DNA of 64,000 nucleotides from Desulfurivibrio alkaliphilus AHT 2 (GCF_000092205.1 NC_014216.1:1989742-2053741); one strand, 5' to 3'; counted from the stretch's first letter, positions 9,021-17,856 are shown. The notes: generated by a model not told the origin, from the sequence alone. Translations and numbers: made by a program.

Positions 9021-9833
9021 TCAGGCCAGGATAGATTCAGCCAGCACCTGCGCCAGCACTCGATTAAAGCCGGCGGGATCTTCCATTTGCAGGAAGTGGC
9101 CGGCGCCGGGGACGATGGTTTCCCCAACGAAGGGAGCGCAACGCTGACGGGCTGATTCCGGAATCAGGGCGCCGTTGATGGCGTGCAGCGGGATCTGCAG
9201 TTCGGCGAAGGCCGGGGCCGGATTCCAGTTGAGCAGATCGCGCCAGAGGGGCAAGGCCCAGGCCGGATCGGCCTGGGACATCTCCCGGATCAGTTGCCGT
9301 TTCAGCTCCAGCGGGGTGGCGGCGGTGGAGGTCTGCTCCACCAGGCCGGCGATGGCGGCAGGGAAATCGTCGGCAAAGGGGGCGAAGATGTTCTCCACCA
9401 CTTCCGGGGCCAACCCGCCATAATCAATAACAAAGGTATCGACCAAAACCACGGCGGCGGCCAGACCCGCAAGCTGCCGGGCGGCCTCCATAGCCACCGC
9501 CCCGCCCATGGAGTGGCCCACCAGAATCACCTGGCCGGCCTTAAGCTCTTTGGCCCCGGCCGCCACATCGGCGGCCAGCCCGCTTACCGTCCAGGTTTCC
9601 CGCTCTCCGGGGCTGGAATGGCCATGCCCCGGCAGGTCGATGGCCGCCACCGCCTGCCGGCGGCCAAAAAAGCTGATCTGGGGCGCCCAGTAGCTCCGGC
9701 GGCAGGTCCAGCCATGCACAAACAGCAGCAACGGTTCGCCCGCCCCCAGGCAGTCGCAGGCCAACGGGGTGCCGTCATGCCCCCGCAGGGTGCAACCGGT
9801 CGGCTCGGTCAGCGGCTCACTAATCACAGACAT
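9021..9833 (-). CDS. Alpha/beta-fold hydrolase
   Basis: A 270-residue alpha/beta hydrolase, probably an esterase or lactonase. Visible elements: oxyanion motif FVHGWTCRRSYW, the nucleophile elbow GHSMGGA (Ser near residue 102), a cap region around residues 130-190, and the catalytic His in PGAGHFLQMEDP near the C-terminus. Asp in LVDTF or later may complete the triad. The start is ATG 9833 just after GAGGAGGA; a TTG four codons earlier is ignored. It lies 85 bp downstream of the LuxR-type gene on the same strand, so the regulator may control it. The substrate is unknown. Confidence 0.82.
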   Translation of the reverse strand: MSVISEPLTEPTGCTLRGHDGTPLACDCLGAGEPLLLFVHGWTCRRSYWAPQISFFGRRQAVAAIDLPGHGHSSPGERETWTVSGLAADVAAGAKELKAGQVILVGHSMGGAVAMEAARQLAGLAAAVVLVDTFVIDYGGLAPEVVENIFAPFADDFPAAIAGLVEQTSTAATPLELKRQLIREMSQADPAWALPLWRDLLNWNPAPAFAELQIPLHAINGALIPESARQRCAPFVGETIVPGAGHFLQMEDPAGFNRVLAQVLAESILA

Positions 9834-9918
9834 GTTCCTCCTCAAGCAATAATTTCAGAATTTTCAGGCCTGACCAGCAATTGATATCGCTGGTTATAGC
9901 TAGCCGGAAAGTTCGGGG

Positions 9919-11085
9919 TCAGCGGCGGCGGGCCGGGCCGGCGAGCAGCAGCTTGATCAGGGCCGCCTGGCTGCCGGCGCCGGTCTTAAGAAAAATCGAC
10001 TTGATGTGGGAGCGCACCGTATGCAGGCTGAGGTGGCAGCGCCTTGCCACCGACGCCGGCTCGGGGGTCACCGCCAGCGCCCGGGCCACCCGGATCTCCG
10101 CTTCCGATAACGCGTAAAGACGGCGCAACCGCTCCGGGTCAATTACCAGGCCGCCTTCAGGGTCATAAAAATAGACCGCCACATGGGCCGGGGGCTCACC
10201 CACCACCACCGGCACCTCGGGGTGAATGGGGCGTACCAGCAGTTGCCGACCCAGCCCGTCGGCCGACGGTATCTCCACCGTGCCGCCGTCATCATCAAAC
10301 AAGCGGCTGGCCGCCGCCTGCAGACTTGATCGGAGCACCTTCTGCAGCCGCTGGTCAGCCTGCTCGTCGCCCAAGCGCAGGCGCCCATCCCGACTGGTAA
10401 GCCAGCCGCCGCCCAACAGTTCCTCGGCCCCGGGCGTGGTGTAAACCACCCGCAGTTCGTGGTTCAACAGCACAAAGGGCAGGGTTTCCCGCCCTGCCGC
10501 CAGGGCCACTGCCTCGTCCCGGGCCCGGCCGGCCGCTACCTGCCCGGCCAGCACCAAAGACTGCTGCAGATGGGGCACAAAGTCGTTGATAAATTCGGTT
10601 TCCGCCTCGCTGTAATGCCCCTGCCCCCGGGTACGCTGAATCAGCAGTTGCACCGAGCGCTCGTCATCCTGGTAAACGGTGCCGCAAAGTCCGTGATGGA
10701 TATTCTGCGGCCCGGCCCATTCGTTGAAAAACTCGGTGCGGTAATAATCCGGCTGCCGGCAACTGAAATGCAGGTAGGTGGAATAGAGCCGGCCCGGTTC
10801 TTTGCGCCGCAATTCCGGGCGCCAGGGGCAGGCATTGACGTAGTACTGAACATAGCGCCGATGATAGTCATCGTCGATATTGAGTTTGAAACTGGAAAGC
10901 ACCTGGTCGGCGCCGGCATTGAGCAACAGCAGCCGGGCCGAGCGGGATTGGCTGAGCCCCACCAGTTCGCGCAAAAAGGTCATCCAGCCGGCGGGATCGG
11001 TGATCGTGGCATAAATGCCGGCGATCAGACGCTCCCGCTCGCGCCACAGGTTAAATTCTTTTGCAGCTTTAATCCCGCTACCCAT
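9919..11085 (-). CDS. LuxR-family helix-turn-helix regulator with large sensory region
   Basis: A 388-residue transcription regulator. The C-terminus is a LuxR/GerE helix-turn-helix (about residues 325-385) with LSEAEIRVARAL and SLHTVRSHIKSIFLKTG. The N-terminal 300 residues have a PAS-like block (FVLLNHELRVVYTTPGAEEL) and an N-terminal part seen in orphan LuxR regulators of proteobacteria; no receiver domain is present. The frame is open to 11163, but the first 26 residues there look non-coding and neither start has a strong ribosome site, so the start is uncertain. It probably regulates the adjacent hydrolase. The ligand is unknown. Confidence 0.8.
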   Translation of the reverse strand: MGSGIKAAKEFNLWRERERLIAGIYATITDPAGWMTFLRELVGLSQSRSARLLLLNAGADQVLSSFKLNIDDDYHRRYVQYYVNACPWRPELRRKEPGRLYSTYLHFSCRQPDYYRTEFFNEWAGPQNIHHGLCGTVYQDDERSVQLLIQRTRGQGHYSEAETEFINDFVPHLQQSLVLAGQVAAGRARDEAVALAAGRETLPFVLLNHELRVVYTTPGAEELLGGGWLTSRDGRLRLGDEQADQRLQKVLRSSLQAAASRLFDDDGGTVEIPSADGLGRQLLVRPIHPEVPVVVGEPPAHVAVYFYDPEGGLVIDPERLRRLYALSEAEIRVARALAVTPEPASVARRCHLSLHTVRSHIKSIFLKTGAGSQAALIKLLLAGPARRR

Positions 11086-11297
11086 GACCGGATTAACTCG
11101 GCAGTGGCGCTTCACGGCGCCGTTACAATCAATGCCCCGCAGGCTTACTTCCGGGAACATCACCAGGCCGGGGCGGCACTATGTGACACACTACTGATGA
11201 CAAGTATTATTTACAAGTCAGCGCATACTTTCATGATACGCTCGAGCCGCCGGCCGGTCAACAGAAAAAGCGACATTACAAAAAGATACCGCAACAC

Positions 11298-11882
11298 TCA
11301 GGAGGGGACAATGATATCATGAGTAATCAAGGCCGTGGTTACCTCGGCAAGGGGCAGGCCGATGACATTGCTCACCGAACCCTCGATCTTGGCCACCAGC
11401 GCCCCACCCCGGCCTTGAACCCCGTAGGCGCCGGCTTTGTCCAGCGGTTCGCCGGTGGCCACATAGGCACGGATCAGCGCCGGGTCAAGCTCGGCAAACC
11501 ACACCCGGGTCGACACCGCCGCCACCGCCTGCTCCCGGCCCCTGCACAAGGCAAAAGCGGTCCAGACCGTATGCTCCCGGCCACTCAAGGCCGCCAGCAT
11601 GGCCTCGGCCTGCCCCGCGTCGGCAGGTTTGCCCAGAATTCGGTCTTCCAGGACCACCACCGTATCCGCCCCCAGCACCCAGGCCTCCGGAAACCCGGGC
11701 GCCACCGCCGCGGCTTTCTCCAGAGCCAGGCGGCGGGCAAAGTCAGCCGGCCCCTCCCCCGCCCCGGCCACCTCGGCAATAGCCGCGACCGCCACGGTAA
11801 ACTCAAGCCCCAGCTCAGCCAGCATCTCCCGCCGCCGAGGCGAACCGGAAGCCAAAACCAGAGGTTGCAAATTCCTAAACAT
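11298..11882 (-). CDS. maf: Maf-family nucleoside triphosphate pyrophosphatase
   Basis: Maf house-cleaning pyrophosphatase (dTTP/UTP or modified pyrimidine nucleotides). The signature LVLASGSPRRREML is at residues 8-21 and the GADTVVV motif near 70. KAGAYGVQGRGG and SVSNVIGLPL near the C-terminus are typical of Maf proteins. It is 194 residues, normal for the family. ATG 11882 is preferred over the adjacent TTG. Downstream of its stop is the 210-bp spacer before the LuxR-type gene; upstream is the structured repeat shared with the end of the aconitase gene. Confidence 0.92.
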   Translation of the reverse strand: MFRNLQPLVLASGSPRRREMLAELGLEFTVAVAAIAEVAGAGEGPADFARRLALEKAAAVAPGFPEAWVLGADTVVVLEDRILGKPADAGQAEAMLAALSGREHTVWTAFALCRGREQAVAAVSTRVWFAELDPALIRAYVATGEPLDKAGAYGVQGRGGALVAKIEGSVSNVIGLPLAEVTTALITHDIIVPS

Positions 11883-11990
11883 CAATCACCAAATAAGATG
11901 GCCTCGCAAAAAACCGCCAAAAGAGTTAGTCGGTAAACGCTCGCAGGGTCAAGCAAATCGCTTACATACAAAAAGGACGGCAATGACGAC

Positions 11991-12094
11991 AAGCGTTCAG
12001 CAGTGCCGCAGATTTTCGCAAGCAGTCACGGCAATTATAGCAGCGCTATATTGCCGTGACTGATCGCGGAAAGATGCGGTGCTGATGAGCGCTT
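11991..12094. repeat. Nested palindromic repeat, copy 3 (reverse orientation), maf-acn spacer
   Basis: Two 44-nt arms (11991-12034 and 12051-12094) pair with about nine mismatches around an inner hairpin with TATAG/CTATA. Pairing extends outwards with interruptions to about 11979-12107 and so covers the aconitase stop codon at 12099. The arms carry the same two asymmetric motifs as the copies at 16308 and 26563 but in the opposite order: TGCCGCAG...GCAAGC on the left and, on the complementary strand, CACCGCATCTT...GCGATC on the right. Confidence 0.7.
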
Positions 12095-12098
12095 GCCG

Positions 12099-14024
12099 TT
12101 ATTGCCGGGAGGCCCAATTCAGCAACCCCCCGGCCAATAAAATTTCCCGGTGGCGGGGGGAAACCTCCAGGCGCACCGGAATCTGCCGGCTGCCGGCCTC
12201 CAGCGTCAGCTTTTCCGCCCCGGCCGCCAACTGCTCGCACAGGCCGGGAATGCGCACCGCTTCACCCTGGGCCAGCTGGTCGTAATCGGCCGGGTCGGCA
12301 AAGGTTAACGGAATAATCCCGAAGTTGATCAGGTTGGCCTTGTGGATGCGGGCGAAACTCTTGACCAGCTTGACCTCAACCCCCAGGTAGCGGGGCGCCA
12401 GGGCCGCGTGTTCCCGCGACGAGCCCTGGCCGTAGTTGTCGCCGCCCACCACCAGGCCGGGGCCACGCTCCCGGGCCCGCTTAACGAAATCAACATCCAC
12501 CGCCTCGTAAACAAACTCGCTGATGGCCGGCACGTTGCTCCTCAGCGGCAGCACCCGGGCCCCGGCAGGCATGATATGGTCGGTGGTGATGTTGTCTTCC
12601 ACCTTGAGCAGCACCTCACCCTGCCAGTCGGCGGGGGGAGCTTTAAAAGCGGGAAAGGGGGCGATGTTGGGCCCGCGGACGATCTCCACCGCCGCACCAT
12701 CGCCAGCAGAGAGGGGCGGCTCGATACGGGAATCACCGGGAAGATACTTTTGCGGCATGGCAAAGTGGGGATATTCGCCCAGCTCCCGGGGGTCGGTGAT
12801 TTTACCGGTAATCGCCGCCGCCACCGCCACCTCAGGGCTGCAAAGATAGACCTGATCATCTTTGGTACCGCTGCGCCCCGGGAAGTTGCGGGGGAAAGTC
12901 CGGAGCGAGATGGCCCCGGTGGGCGGCGCCTGGCCCATTCCGATGCAGCCCAGGCAGCCGGCCTGGTGCACCCGGGCGCCGGCCTTGACCAGAGTCAGCA
13001 TATCGCCTTGGGCGGTGAGGTTTTCCAGCACCTGACGGCTGCCGGGGTTAATCTCAAAGCTCAGATCCCGGCTCACCTCCCTGGTTTCCAGGGTCTTGGC
13101 CACCACCATCAAATCGCGCAACGAGGAGTTGGAACAGGACCCCACCAGCACCTGGGCCACCGGCTTGCCGGCCACTTCCCGCACCGGCACCACGTTGTCC
13201 GGCGAAGAGGGGCAGGCAATCAGCGGCTCCAAAGCACCCAGATCAATCTCCATCACCTCGTCATACTCGGCGTCGGGGTCGGCCACCAGCTCCACAAAGC
13301 CCTCTTCCCGGCCCTGACTGGCCAGAAATTCGCGGGTGTTGGCATCGGAGGGAAAGACCGAGCTGGTGGCCCCCAGCTCGGCGCCGAAGTTGGTGATGGA
13401 GGCCCGGTCGGTCACCGACAGTTCGGCCACGCCGGGACCGAAGTATTCCATCACGTAACCCACCCCACCTTTAACTGACAACCGTCGCAGCACCTCCAGC
13501 AGCACGTCCCGGGCCGACACCCACGGCGAGAGCTTGCCGGTGAGCTTGATCCCGTAGACCTTGGGCATTACAAGATAAAACGGCTTGCCGGCCATGGCCA
13601 TGGCCACATCCAGGCCCCCGGCCCCCATGGCCAGCATGCCCAGACCGCCGCCGGTGGGGGTATGGCTGTCGGAACCCAGCAGGGTCTTGCCCGGCAGCCC
13701 GAAACGTTCCAGGTGAACCTGGTGGGAAATGCCGTTGCCCGGCGGCGAAAAATAGAGGCCGAATTTGCGGGCCACGGATTGCAGAAAGCGGTGGTCGTCG
13801 GCGTTACGGAAATCCGACTGGATCAGGTTATGATCGACATAGCAGACCGACAATTCGGTTTGCACCCGGGGAATCCCGATGGCCTCGAACTCCAGGTAAG
13901 CCATGGTGCCGGTGGCATCCTGGGTTAAGGTTTGGTCAATGCGAATGCCGATTTCCTGCCCTTTCACCAACTCACCTTCCACCAGGTGGGCGGCAAGAAT
14001 CTTTTCCGTAACCGTCTGTCCCAT
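12099..14024 (-). CDS. acn: Aconitate hydratase (Aquifex-type)
   Basis: Fe-S enzyme interconverting citrate and isocitrate in the TCA cycle. The 641-residue protein begins MGQTVTEKILAAHLVEGELV, typical of the compact Aquifex/deltaproteobacterial aconitases. Cluster cysteines occur in VGSCSNSS and GCLGCIGMG; substrate motifs include LGSDSHTPTGGGLGMLAMGAGG and the C-terminal NYGQGSSREHAALAPRYLG with the active-site Ser-Arg. The start is ATG 14024 with GGGGAGCAACAGC in front. Longer in-frame starts (14102, 14051) lack a ribosome site. The last codons and stop lie in the edge of a palindromic repeat. It is divergent from the flagellar operon. Confidence 0.95.
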   Translation of the reverse strand: MGQTVTEKILAAHLVEGELVKGQEIGIRIDQTLTQDATGTMAYLEFEAIGIPRVQTELSVCYVDHNLIQSDFRNADDHRFLQSVARKFGLYFSPPGNGISHQVHLERFGLPGKTLLGSDSHTPTGGGLGMLAMGAGGLDVAMAMAGKPFYLVMPKVYGIKLTGKLSPWVSARDVLLEVLRRLSVKGGVGYVMEYFGPGVAELSVTDRASITNFGAELGATSSVFPSDANTREFLASQGREEGFVELVADPDAEYDEVMEIDLGALEPLIACPSSPDNVVPVREVAGKPVAQVLVGSCSNSSLRDLMVVAKTLETREVSRDLSFEINPGSRQVLENLTAQGDMLTLVKAGARVHQAGCLGCIGMGQAPPTGAISLRTFPRNFPGRSGTKDDQVYLCSPEVAVAAAITGKITDPRELGEYPHFAMPQKYLPGDSRIEPPLSAGDGAAVEIVRGPNIAPFPAFKAPPADWQGEVLLKVEDNITTDHIMPAGARVLPLRSNVPAISEFVYEAVDVDFVKRARERGPGLVVGGDNYGQGSSREHAALAPRYLGVEVKLVKSFARIHKANLINFGIIPLTFADPADYDQLAQGEAVRIPGLCEQLAAGAEKLTLEAGSRQIPVRLEVSPRHREILLAGGLLNWASRQ

Positions 14025-14306
14025 GCTGTTGCTCCCCGTCTTGGTCTTCATCACAGTAGGCCGGCCCGCACCAAAAAACGGACCGGCCGGATAATTCGCC
14101 ACACAAAACCGTTGACTATTACCATATCTCCCACCTTTTGTACATCACCTGCCTTAGCCCCTCGGGTCAAAGTCAAATATCCGCCCGGGTCAAAAAAATG
14201 ACCGCGCCGGAGCAGCCGGCCGCGCCCTTTTCTTTTTGGCCCGGCCGGCAGGAAATCGTTGAATAACGGGAAAATCGACGGTACAGTGGCAACTGTTTAC
14301 GGTCAG

Positions 14307-14322
14307 CGGCACGCCCTTTGCA
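14307..14322 (+). promoter_or_regulatory. Sigma-54 (-24/-12) promoter for the fliL operon
   Basis: CGGCACGCCCTTTGCA matches the -24/-12 consensus TGGCAC-N5-TTGCA at all but the first base, with the key GG (14308-14309) and GC (14320-14321) separated by exactly 10 bp. Transcription would start near 14333, about 44 bp before the fliL ATG. Sigma-54 control of flagellar class II/III operons is well known in proteobacteria. The activator (FleQ/FlrC type) is not in the window. Confidence 0.7.
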
Positions 14323-14376
14323 ACACCACCCGACCGGAACAGGGACAACTTTAAAATCCGTTTTATGGAGGCATCC

Positions 14377-14850
14377 ATGGCCGAAGAAAAAGAAGCCCCC
14401 GACAATGAAGAAGAGGTGCCGCAAAAGAAGTCCAAGACCCTTTTTTTCATTATTGTCGGCGTTGCTCTGCTGCTGCTGGCCGGCGGCGGTTTTTTCACCT
14501 ACACCACCTTCCTGGCGCCACCGCATGATGAAGACGCCCGGGAACCGCTGGGGGAAATGTTTGCCCTGGAACCTTTTGTAGTCAACCTGGCCGACCCCAC
14601 CGGCAAGCGGTACTTGAAGGTGCAGATTGCCCTGGAGCTGGAAAGCGAGCGGGCGGTGGAAAACGCCAAACGGGCCGAGCCCAAGCTGCGGGACACGGTG
14701 ATTACCATGCTCACCGCCCTCTCGTTTGAAGAAGTTATGACCCCGGAAGGAAAAATCCGCATCCGGGATGAATTGCTGGGACGCTTCAATGTGGTTATGC
14801 GCCCGGATCGGGTGCGTAATATTTACTTCACCGAATTCGTGGTACAGTAA
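14377..14850 (+). CDS. fliL: Flagellar basal-body protein FliL
   Basis: FliL, an inner-membrane protein that rings the stator units and supports torque. The 157-residue protein has a short acidic/Lys cytoplasmic tail, one transmembrane helix (about residues 23-45) and a periplasmic FliL domain (EMFALEPFVVNLADPTGKRY...). The ending IYFTEFVVQ is the family hallmark. ATG 14377 is preferred because GGAGG sits six bases before it; the frame is open four codons further. It is the first gene of the sigma-54-driven operon, 3 bp before fliM. Confidence 0.93.
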   Translation: MAEEKEAPDNEEEVPQKKSKTLFFIIVGVALLLLAGGGFFTYTTFLAPPHDEDAREPLGEMFALEPFVVNLADPTGKRYLKVQIALELESERAVENAKRAEPKLRDTVITMLTALSFEEVMTPEGKIRIRDELLGRFNVVMRPDRVRNIYFTEFVVQ

Positions 14851-14853
14851 CCC

Positions 14854-15846
14854 ATGGCGGAACAAATTCTCAGCCAGGACGAGGTCGATGCCCTCCTCAA
14901 GGGGATCTCCGGCGGCGAAATCGAAGAACCCGAAGAGGCGGCGGAAACCGATGGGTTGGGCTATACCCCCTACGATTTCACCCGCCAGCAGCGCATCGTC
15001 CAGACCCGGATGCCGGCCATGGACGCCATCAGCGACGCTTTCATGCGGAGCATGCGCAACTCGCTGGCCTCGGCCCTGCGCCGGATTCTCGACGTTACCG
15101 CCGTACCCATGGAACTGGAGCGCTTCGGGGCCTTTGTCCGCACCCTGCCGGTGCCCAGCAGCCTGCAGATTTTCAAAATGGCCCCCTTCCGGGGACACGC
15201 CCTGATCGTTTTAGAGCCGCGCCTGGTCTTTAACCTGGTGGAAAGCTTTCTGGGGGGCAGCGGCTCCCGCAATGTGCGCATTGAAGGCCGGGACTTCACC
15301 GCCATTGAACAACGCCTGATCCGCCGGGTGGTCAACCTGCTGCTCACCGACATGGAAAAGGCCTGGTATTCATTGCAGCCGCTGAAGGTGCAGTACGTAC
15401 GCAGCGAAATCAACCCGCAATTTGCCAAGATCTGCCAGCCCGAAGACGTGGTCATCATCAACCGCTACGAGGTCGATATGGACCGGGCCGTGGGCAGCAT
15501 CACCACCTGTATCCCCATGAGCAACCTGGAATCGGTGCGAAACCGGCTGATGACCACCTTCCAGCGCGAGCAGAGCGAAGAGGATATCGCCATCCAGCGC
15601 ACCATCACCGAAAACATCAAAAACGCCGAGGTGGAGTTCAAGGTGGAACTGGGCCGCACCACGGTCCCGGCCCGGGAGATCATCAACCTGCAGGTGGGCG
15701 ACACCCTGACCCTGGACCGCCGCACCGACGAACAACTGCCGGTATTCGTGGCCAGCAAGCGCAAATACATGGCCACGCCCGGCGTGCACCGGAAGAACAA
15801 CGCCGTGCTGATCAAGAAAAAAGTTCTGGACCCCAACCGCGACTGA
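14854..15846 (+). CDS. fliM: Flagellar motor switch protein FliM
   Basis: C-ring switch protein that binds phosphorylated CheY and sets rotation sense. The N-terminal CheY-binding motif ILSQDEVDALLKGI is at residues 4-17, the middle CheC-like domain spans about 40-230, and the C-terminal SpoA domain shared with FliN about 245-325. The length, 330 residues, is normal. It is tightly packed between fliL (3 bp) and fliN (16 bp). Confidence 0.96.
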   Translation: MAEQILSQDEVDALLKGISGGEIEEPEEAAETDGLGYTPYDFTRQQRIVQTRMPAMDAISDAFMRSMRNSLASALRRILDVTAVPMELERFGAFVRTLPVPSSLQIFKMAPFRGHALIVLEPRLVFNLVESFLGGSGSRNVRIEGRDFTAIEQRLIRRVVNLLLTDMEKAWYSLQPLKVQYVRSEINPQFAKICQPEDVVIINRYEVDMDRAVGSITTCIPMSNLESVRNRLMTTFQREQSEEDIAIQRTITENIKNAEVEFKVELGRTTVPAREIINLQVGDTLTLDRRTDEQLPVFVASKRKYMATPGVHRKNNAVLIKKKVLDPNRD

Positions 15847-15862
15847 GACAGGAGAGAAAGCG

Positions 15863-16267
15863 ATGGCAGACGAGGCAACCACCAACAAACCGGAAGAAGC
15901 TGGCGACGACTGGACTTCGGCCCTGGCCGACCAGAACGACAAACCGGACTTTGACGAGCTTTCGGCCGATGCCGGCAGCCCCGCCCCCTCCACGGCGTCC
16001 ACCGGCAGCCAGAACCTCGATTTCCTGCTTGACGTGCCGCTGGAGGTCAGCGTCGAGCTGGGTCGCACCAGCATGATCATCAACAAAATGCTGCAACTGA
16101 CCCAGGGGTCGGTAATCGAACTGGACAAGGCCGCCGGCGAGCCGGTGGAGATTTTTGTCAATCAGAAGCTGATGGGCAAAGGCGAAGTGGTGGTGGTTAA
16201 CGAACGTTTCGGCATCCGGGTGACGGAGATCATCAGCCAGGCCGACCGGATCAAAAACATCGGCTAA
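15863..16267 (+). CDS. fliN: Flagellar motor switch protein FliN
   Basis: C-ring protein forming the bottom of the switch with FliM and assisting export-apparatus docking. The 134 residues comprise an acidic, Pro/Ser-rich N-terminal 50 residues and a C-terminal SpoA domain: LDVPLEVSVELGRTSM, then GSVIELDKAAGEPVEIFVN, and GEVVVVNERFGIRVTEI. The ribosome site is GACAGGAGAG. fliO starts 5 bp after its stop. Confidence 0.96.
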   Translation: MADEATTNKPEEAGDDWTSALADQNDKPDFDELSADAGSPAPSTASTGSQNLDFLLDVPLEVSVELGRTSMIINKMLQLTQGSVIELDKAAGEPVEIFVNQKLMGKGEVVVVNERFGIRVTEIISQADRIKNIG

Positions 16268-16272
16268 TACCC

Positions 16273-17097
16273 ATGCCCAACCATCGCACCAGCATAAAAC
16301 CGCTGTTCGTAAGCGAACAGCCGCACCGCATCTTCGGGCGATCAGCCAGGCTTACGTACAGGGGGTACGCGGCGCCTGGCTACTTGCCCGAACCTGCGGC
16401 ACGGCTGTTCGCTTACGGCCCGTTATGCTGGCAGGTTAGTACCCCTGGTGAACGGTTACAGTTACGGCGGCGGCCCCTGTGGTCCACCCTGCCGTTGCTG
16501 CTGCTGTATGTGCTGCTGGTTATGCTGTGGCCGGCCCCGGTCGTTGCTGCCGGCGACACCGGGGCAACCGCTCTCATGGCCCCGAAAGCCGAGCAGGAAG
16601 CAACGGTGGCCGACCAACCCCAAAAGCTGCCGGCAGCAGCGACCGCAAACGACCAGCCCCAGCCGGTTGCCGACGACCCCTGGGCGGCCGACTACTACCA
16701 GCACCAGGAAGGGGAAGTGTTCTCCCCCACCATGTCGCTGCTCAAGGCCTTCGGGGTGCTGCTGCTGATGATCGGCCTGATGCTCTTTGTGGCCGCCCTG
16801 CTCAAGCGGCTGGGCTTCGGCCAGGGCGGGTTCCGGGGGCAGGGCGAACTGATACGGGTTATCGAGACCCGCTCCGTCGGCCCCAAAAAATATCTTGCGG
16901 TGGTGGAGGTTGGTGGCGAGTTTTTATTGCTGGGCATCGGTGACCAGCAGATCAACCTGCTGACCAGGCTGGAAAATGATGAGTTGATCCGCCAGAGCCA
17001 GGCCACCGGCGCCGGTGGCCCCGGCAGTTCCGGCCCCGGCGGCTTTGCCGGCCTGCTGGCCGGGGCTCTAAAACAGCGCCGGGAGCGAAAGGACTGA
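16273..17097 (+). CDS. fliO: Flagellar biosynthesis protein FliO, 5' end overlaps a palindromic repeat
   Basis: Membrane chaperone for FliP ring assembly in the flagellar export gate. The conserved part is the transmembrane helix near residues 155-176 (LLKAFGVLLLMIGLMLFVAALL) and the following domain (GELIRVIETRSVGPKKYLAVVEVGGEFLLLGIG). An upstream hydrophobic segment with a basic n-region (RLQLRRRPLW then a leucine run, ending VVAAG) looks like a cleavable signal peptide. Oddly, codons 12-49 are a 110-bp palindromic repeat with no stop. No ATG or GTG lies between the repeat and the signal segment, so translation probably runs through the repeat. FliO is the most variable export protein, so an N-terminal extension may be tolerated. 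Confidence 0.85.
   Translation: MPNHRTSIKPLFVSEQPHRIFGRSARLTYRGYAAPGYLPEPAARLFAYGPLCWQVSTPGERLQLRRRPLWSTLPLLLLYVLLVMLWPAPVVAAGDTGATALMAPKAEQEATVADQPQKLPAAATANDQPQPVADDPWAADYYQHQEGEVFSPTMSLLKAFGVLLLMIGLMLFVAALLKRLGFGQGGFRGQGELIRVIETRSVGPKKYLAVVEVGGEFLLLGIGDQQINLLTRLENDELIRQSQATGAGGPGSSGPGGFAGLLAGALKQRRERKD
16308..16417. repeat. Nested palindromic repeat, copy 1, inside fliO
   Basis: Arms 16308-16350 and 16375-16417 (43 nt each, no indels) pair with only a few mismatches around a 24-nt loop containing CGTAC...GTACG. The left arm carries CACCGCATCTT...GCGATC; the right arm complement carries TGCCGCAGGTT...GCAAG. Both are shared with copy 2 at 26563-26669 and, reversed, copy 3 at 11991-12094. 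It lies in frame in fliO. Confidence 0.8.
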
Positions 17098-17100
17098 GCC

Positions 17101-17844
17101 ATGTTTAAAGTTCTTTTAGCCCTTGCCATCCTGCTGCTGCCCGCCTCGGCTCTGGCCCAGCAGGGCATCCCCTTGCCCAGCATCCAGATCGGCATCGAGG
17201 AGGCCACCAGCCCCCGGGAAGTATCGGTGCTCATCGAATTGCTGCTGGTCTTCACGGTCCTGGCCATGGCCCCGGCCATCCTGCTGATGATGACCTGCTT
17301 CACCCGCCTGATCGTGGTCTTTTCCTTTCTGCGCAACGCCATCGGCACCCAGCAGATGCCGCCCAACCAGGTGCTGGTGGGGCTGGCCATGTTTCTCACC
17401 CTGTTCATCATGGCGCCGGTCTTCTCCCAGATCAACCAGACCGCCATCGGCCCTTACATGGAAGAAGAAATCGGCGCCGAAGAAGCCCTGCAACTGGCCG
17501 CGGAACCGATCCGGGAATTCATGTTCAAACAGACCCGAGAAAAGGACCTGGAGCTTTTTCTCGGGCTGGCCCGGGCCCCCCGGCCCCAGACCAAGGATGA
17601 TGTCCCCACCCACATCCTGATTCCGGCCTTTATGATCAGCGAGCTGAAAACCGCCTTTACCATCGGTTTCGTGCTCTTTCTGCCCTTTCTGGTGATCGAC
17701 ATGGTGGTGGCCAGCGTACTGCTTTCCATGGGCATGATGATGCTGCCGCCGATTATGGTGGCGCTGCCCTTTAAAATCCTGCTCTTTGTCCTGGTGGACG
17801 GCTGGTATTTGATTGTGGGTTCGTTAGTCAGAAGCTTCGGCTAG
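17101..17844 (+). CDS. fliP: Flagellar export gate protein FliP
   Basis: Core subunit of the FliPQR export gate. The 247-residue protein starts with a cleavable signal peptide (MFKVLLALAILLLPASALAQ). Conserved FliP blocks follow: MMTCFTRLIVVFSFLRNAIGTQQMPPNQVLVGLA, near residues 61-95, and the C-terminal MGMMMLPPIMVALPFKILLFVLVDGW. Four transmembrane helices are apparent. It is 3 bp after fliO and 12 bp before fliQ. Confidence 0.96.
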   Translation: MFKVLLALAILLLPASALAQQGIPLPSIQIGIEEATSPREVSVLIELLLVFTVLAMAPAILLMMTCFTRLIVVFSFLRNAIGTQQMPPNQVLVGLAMFLTLFIMAPVFSQINQTAIGPYMEEEIGAEEALQLAAEPIREFMFKQTREKDLELFLGLARAPRPQTKDDVPTHILIPAFMISELKTAFTIGFVLFLPFLVIDMVVASVLLSMGMMMLPPIMVALPFKILLFVLVDGWYLIVGSLVRSFG

Positions 17845-17856
17845 GAGGTTGTTGCT

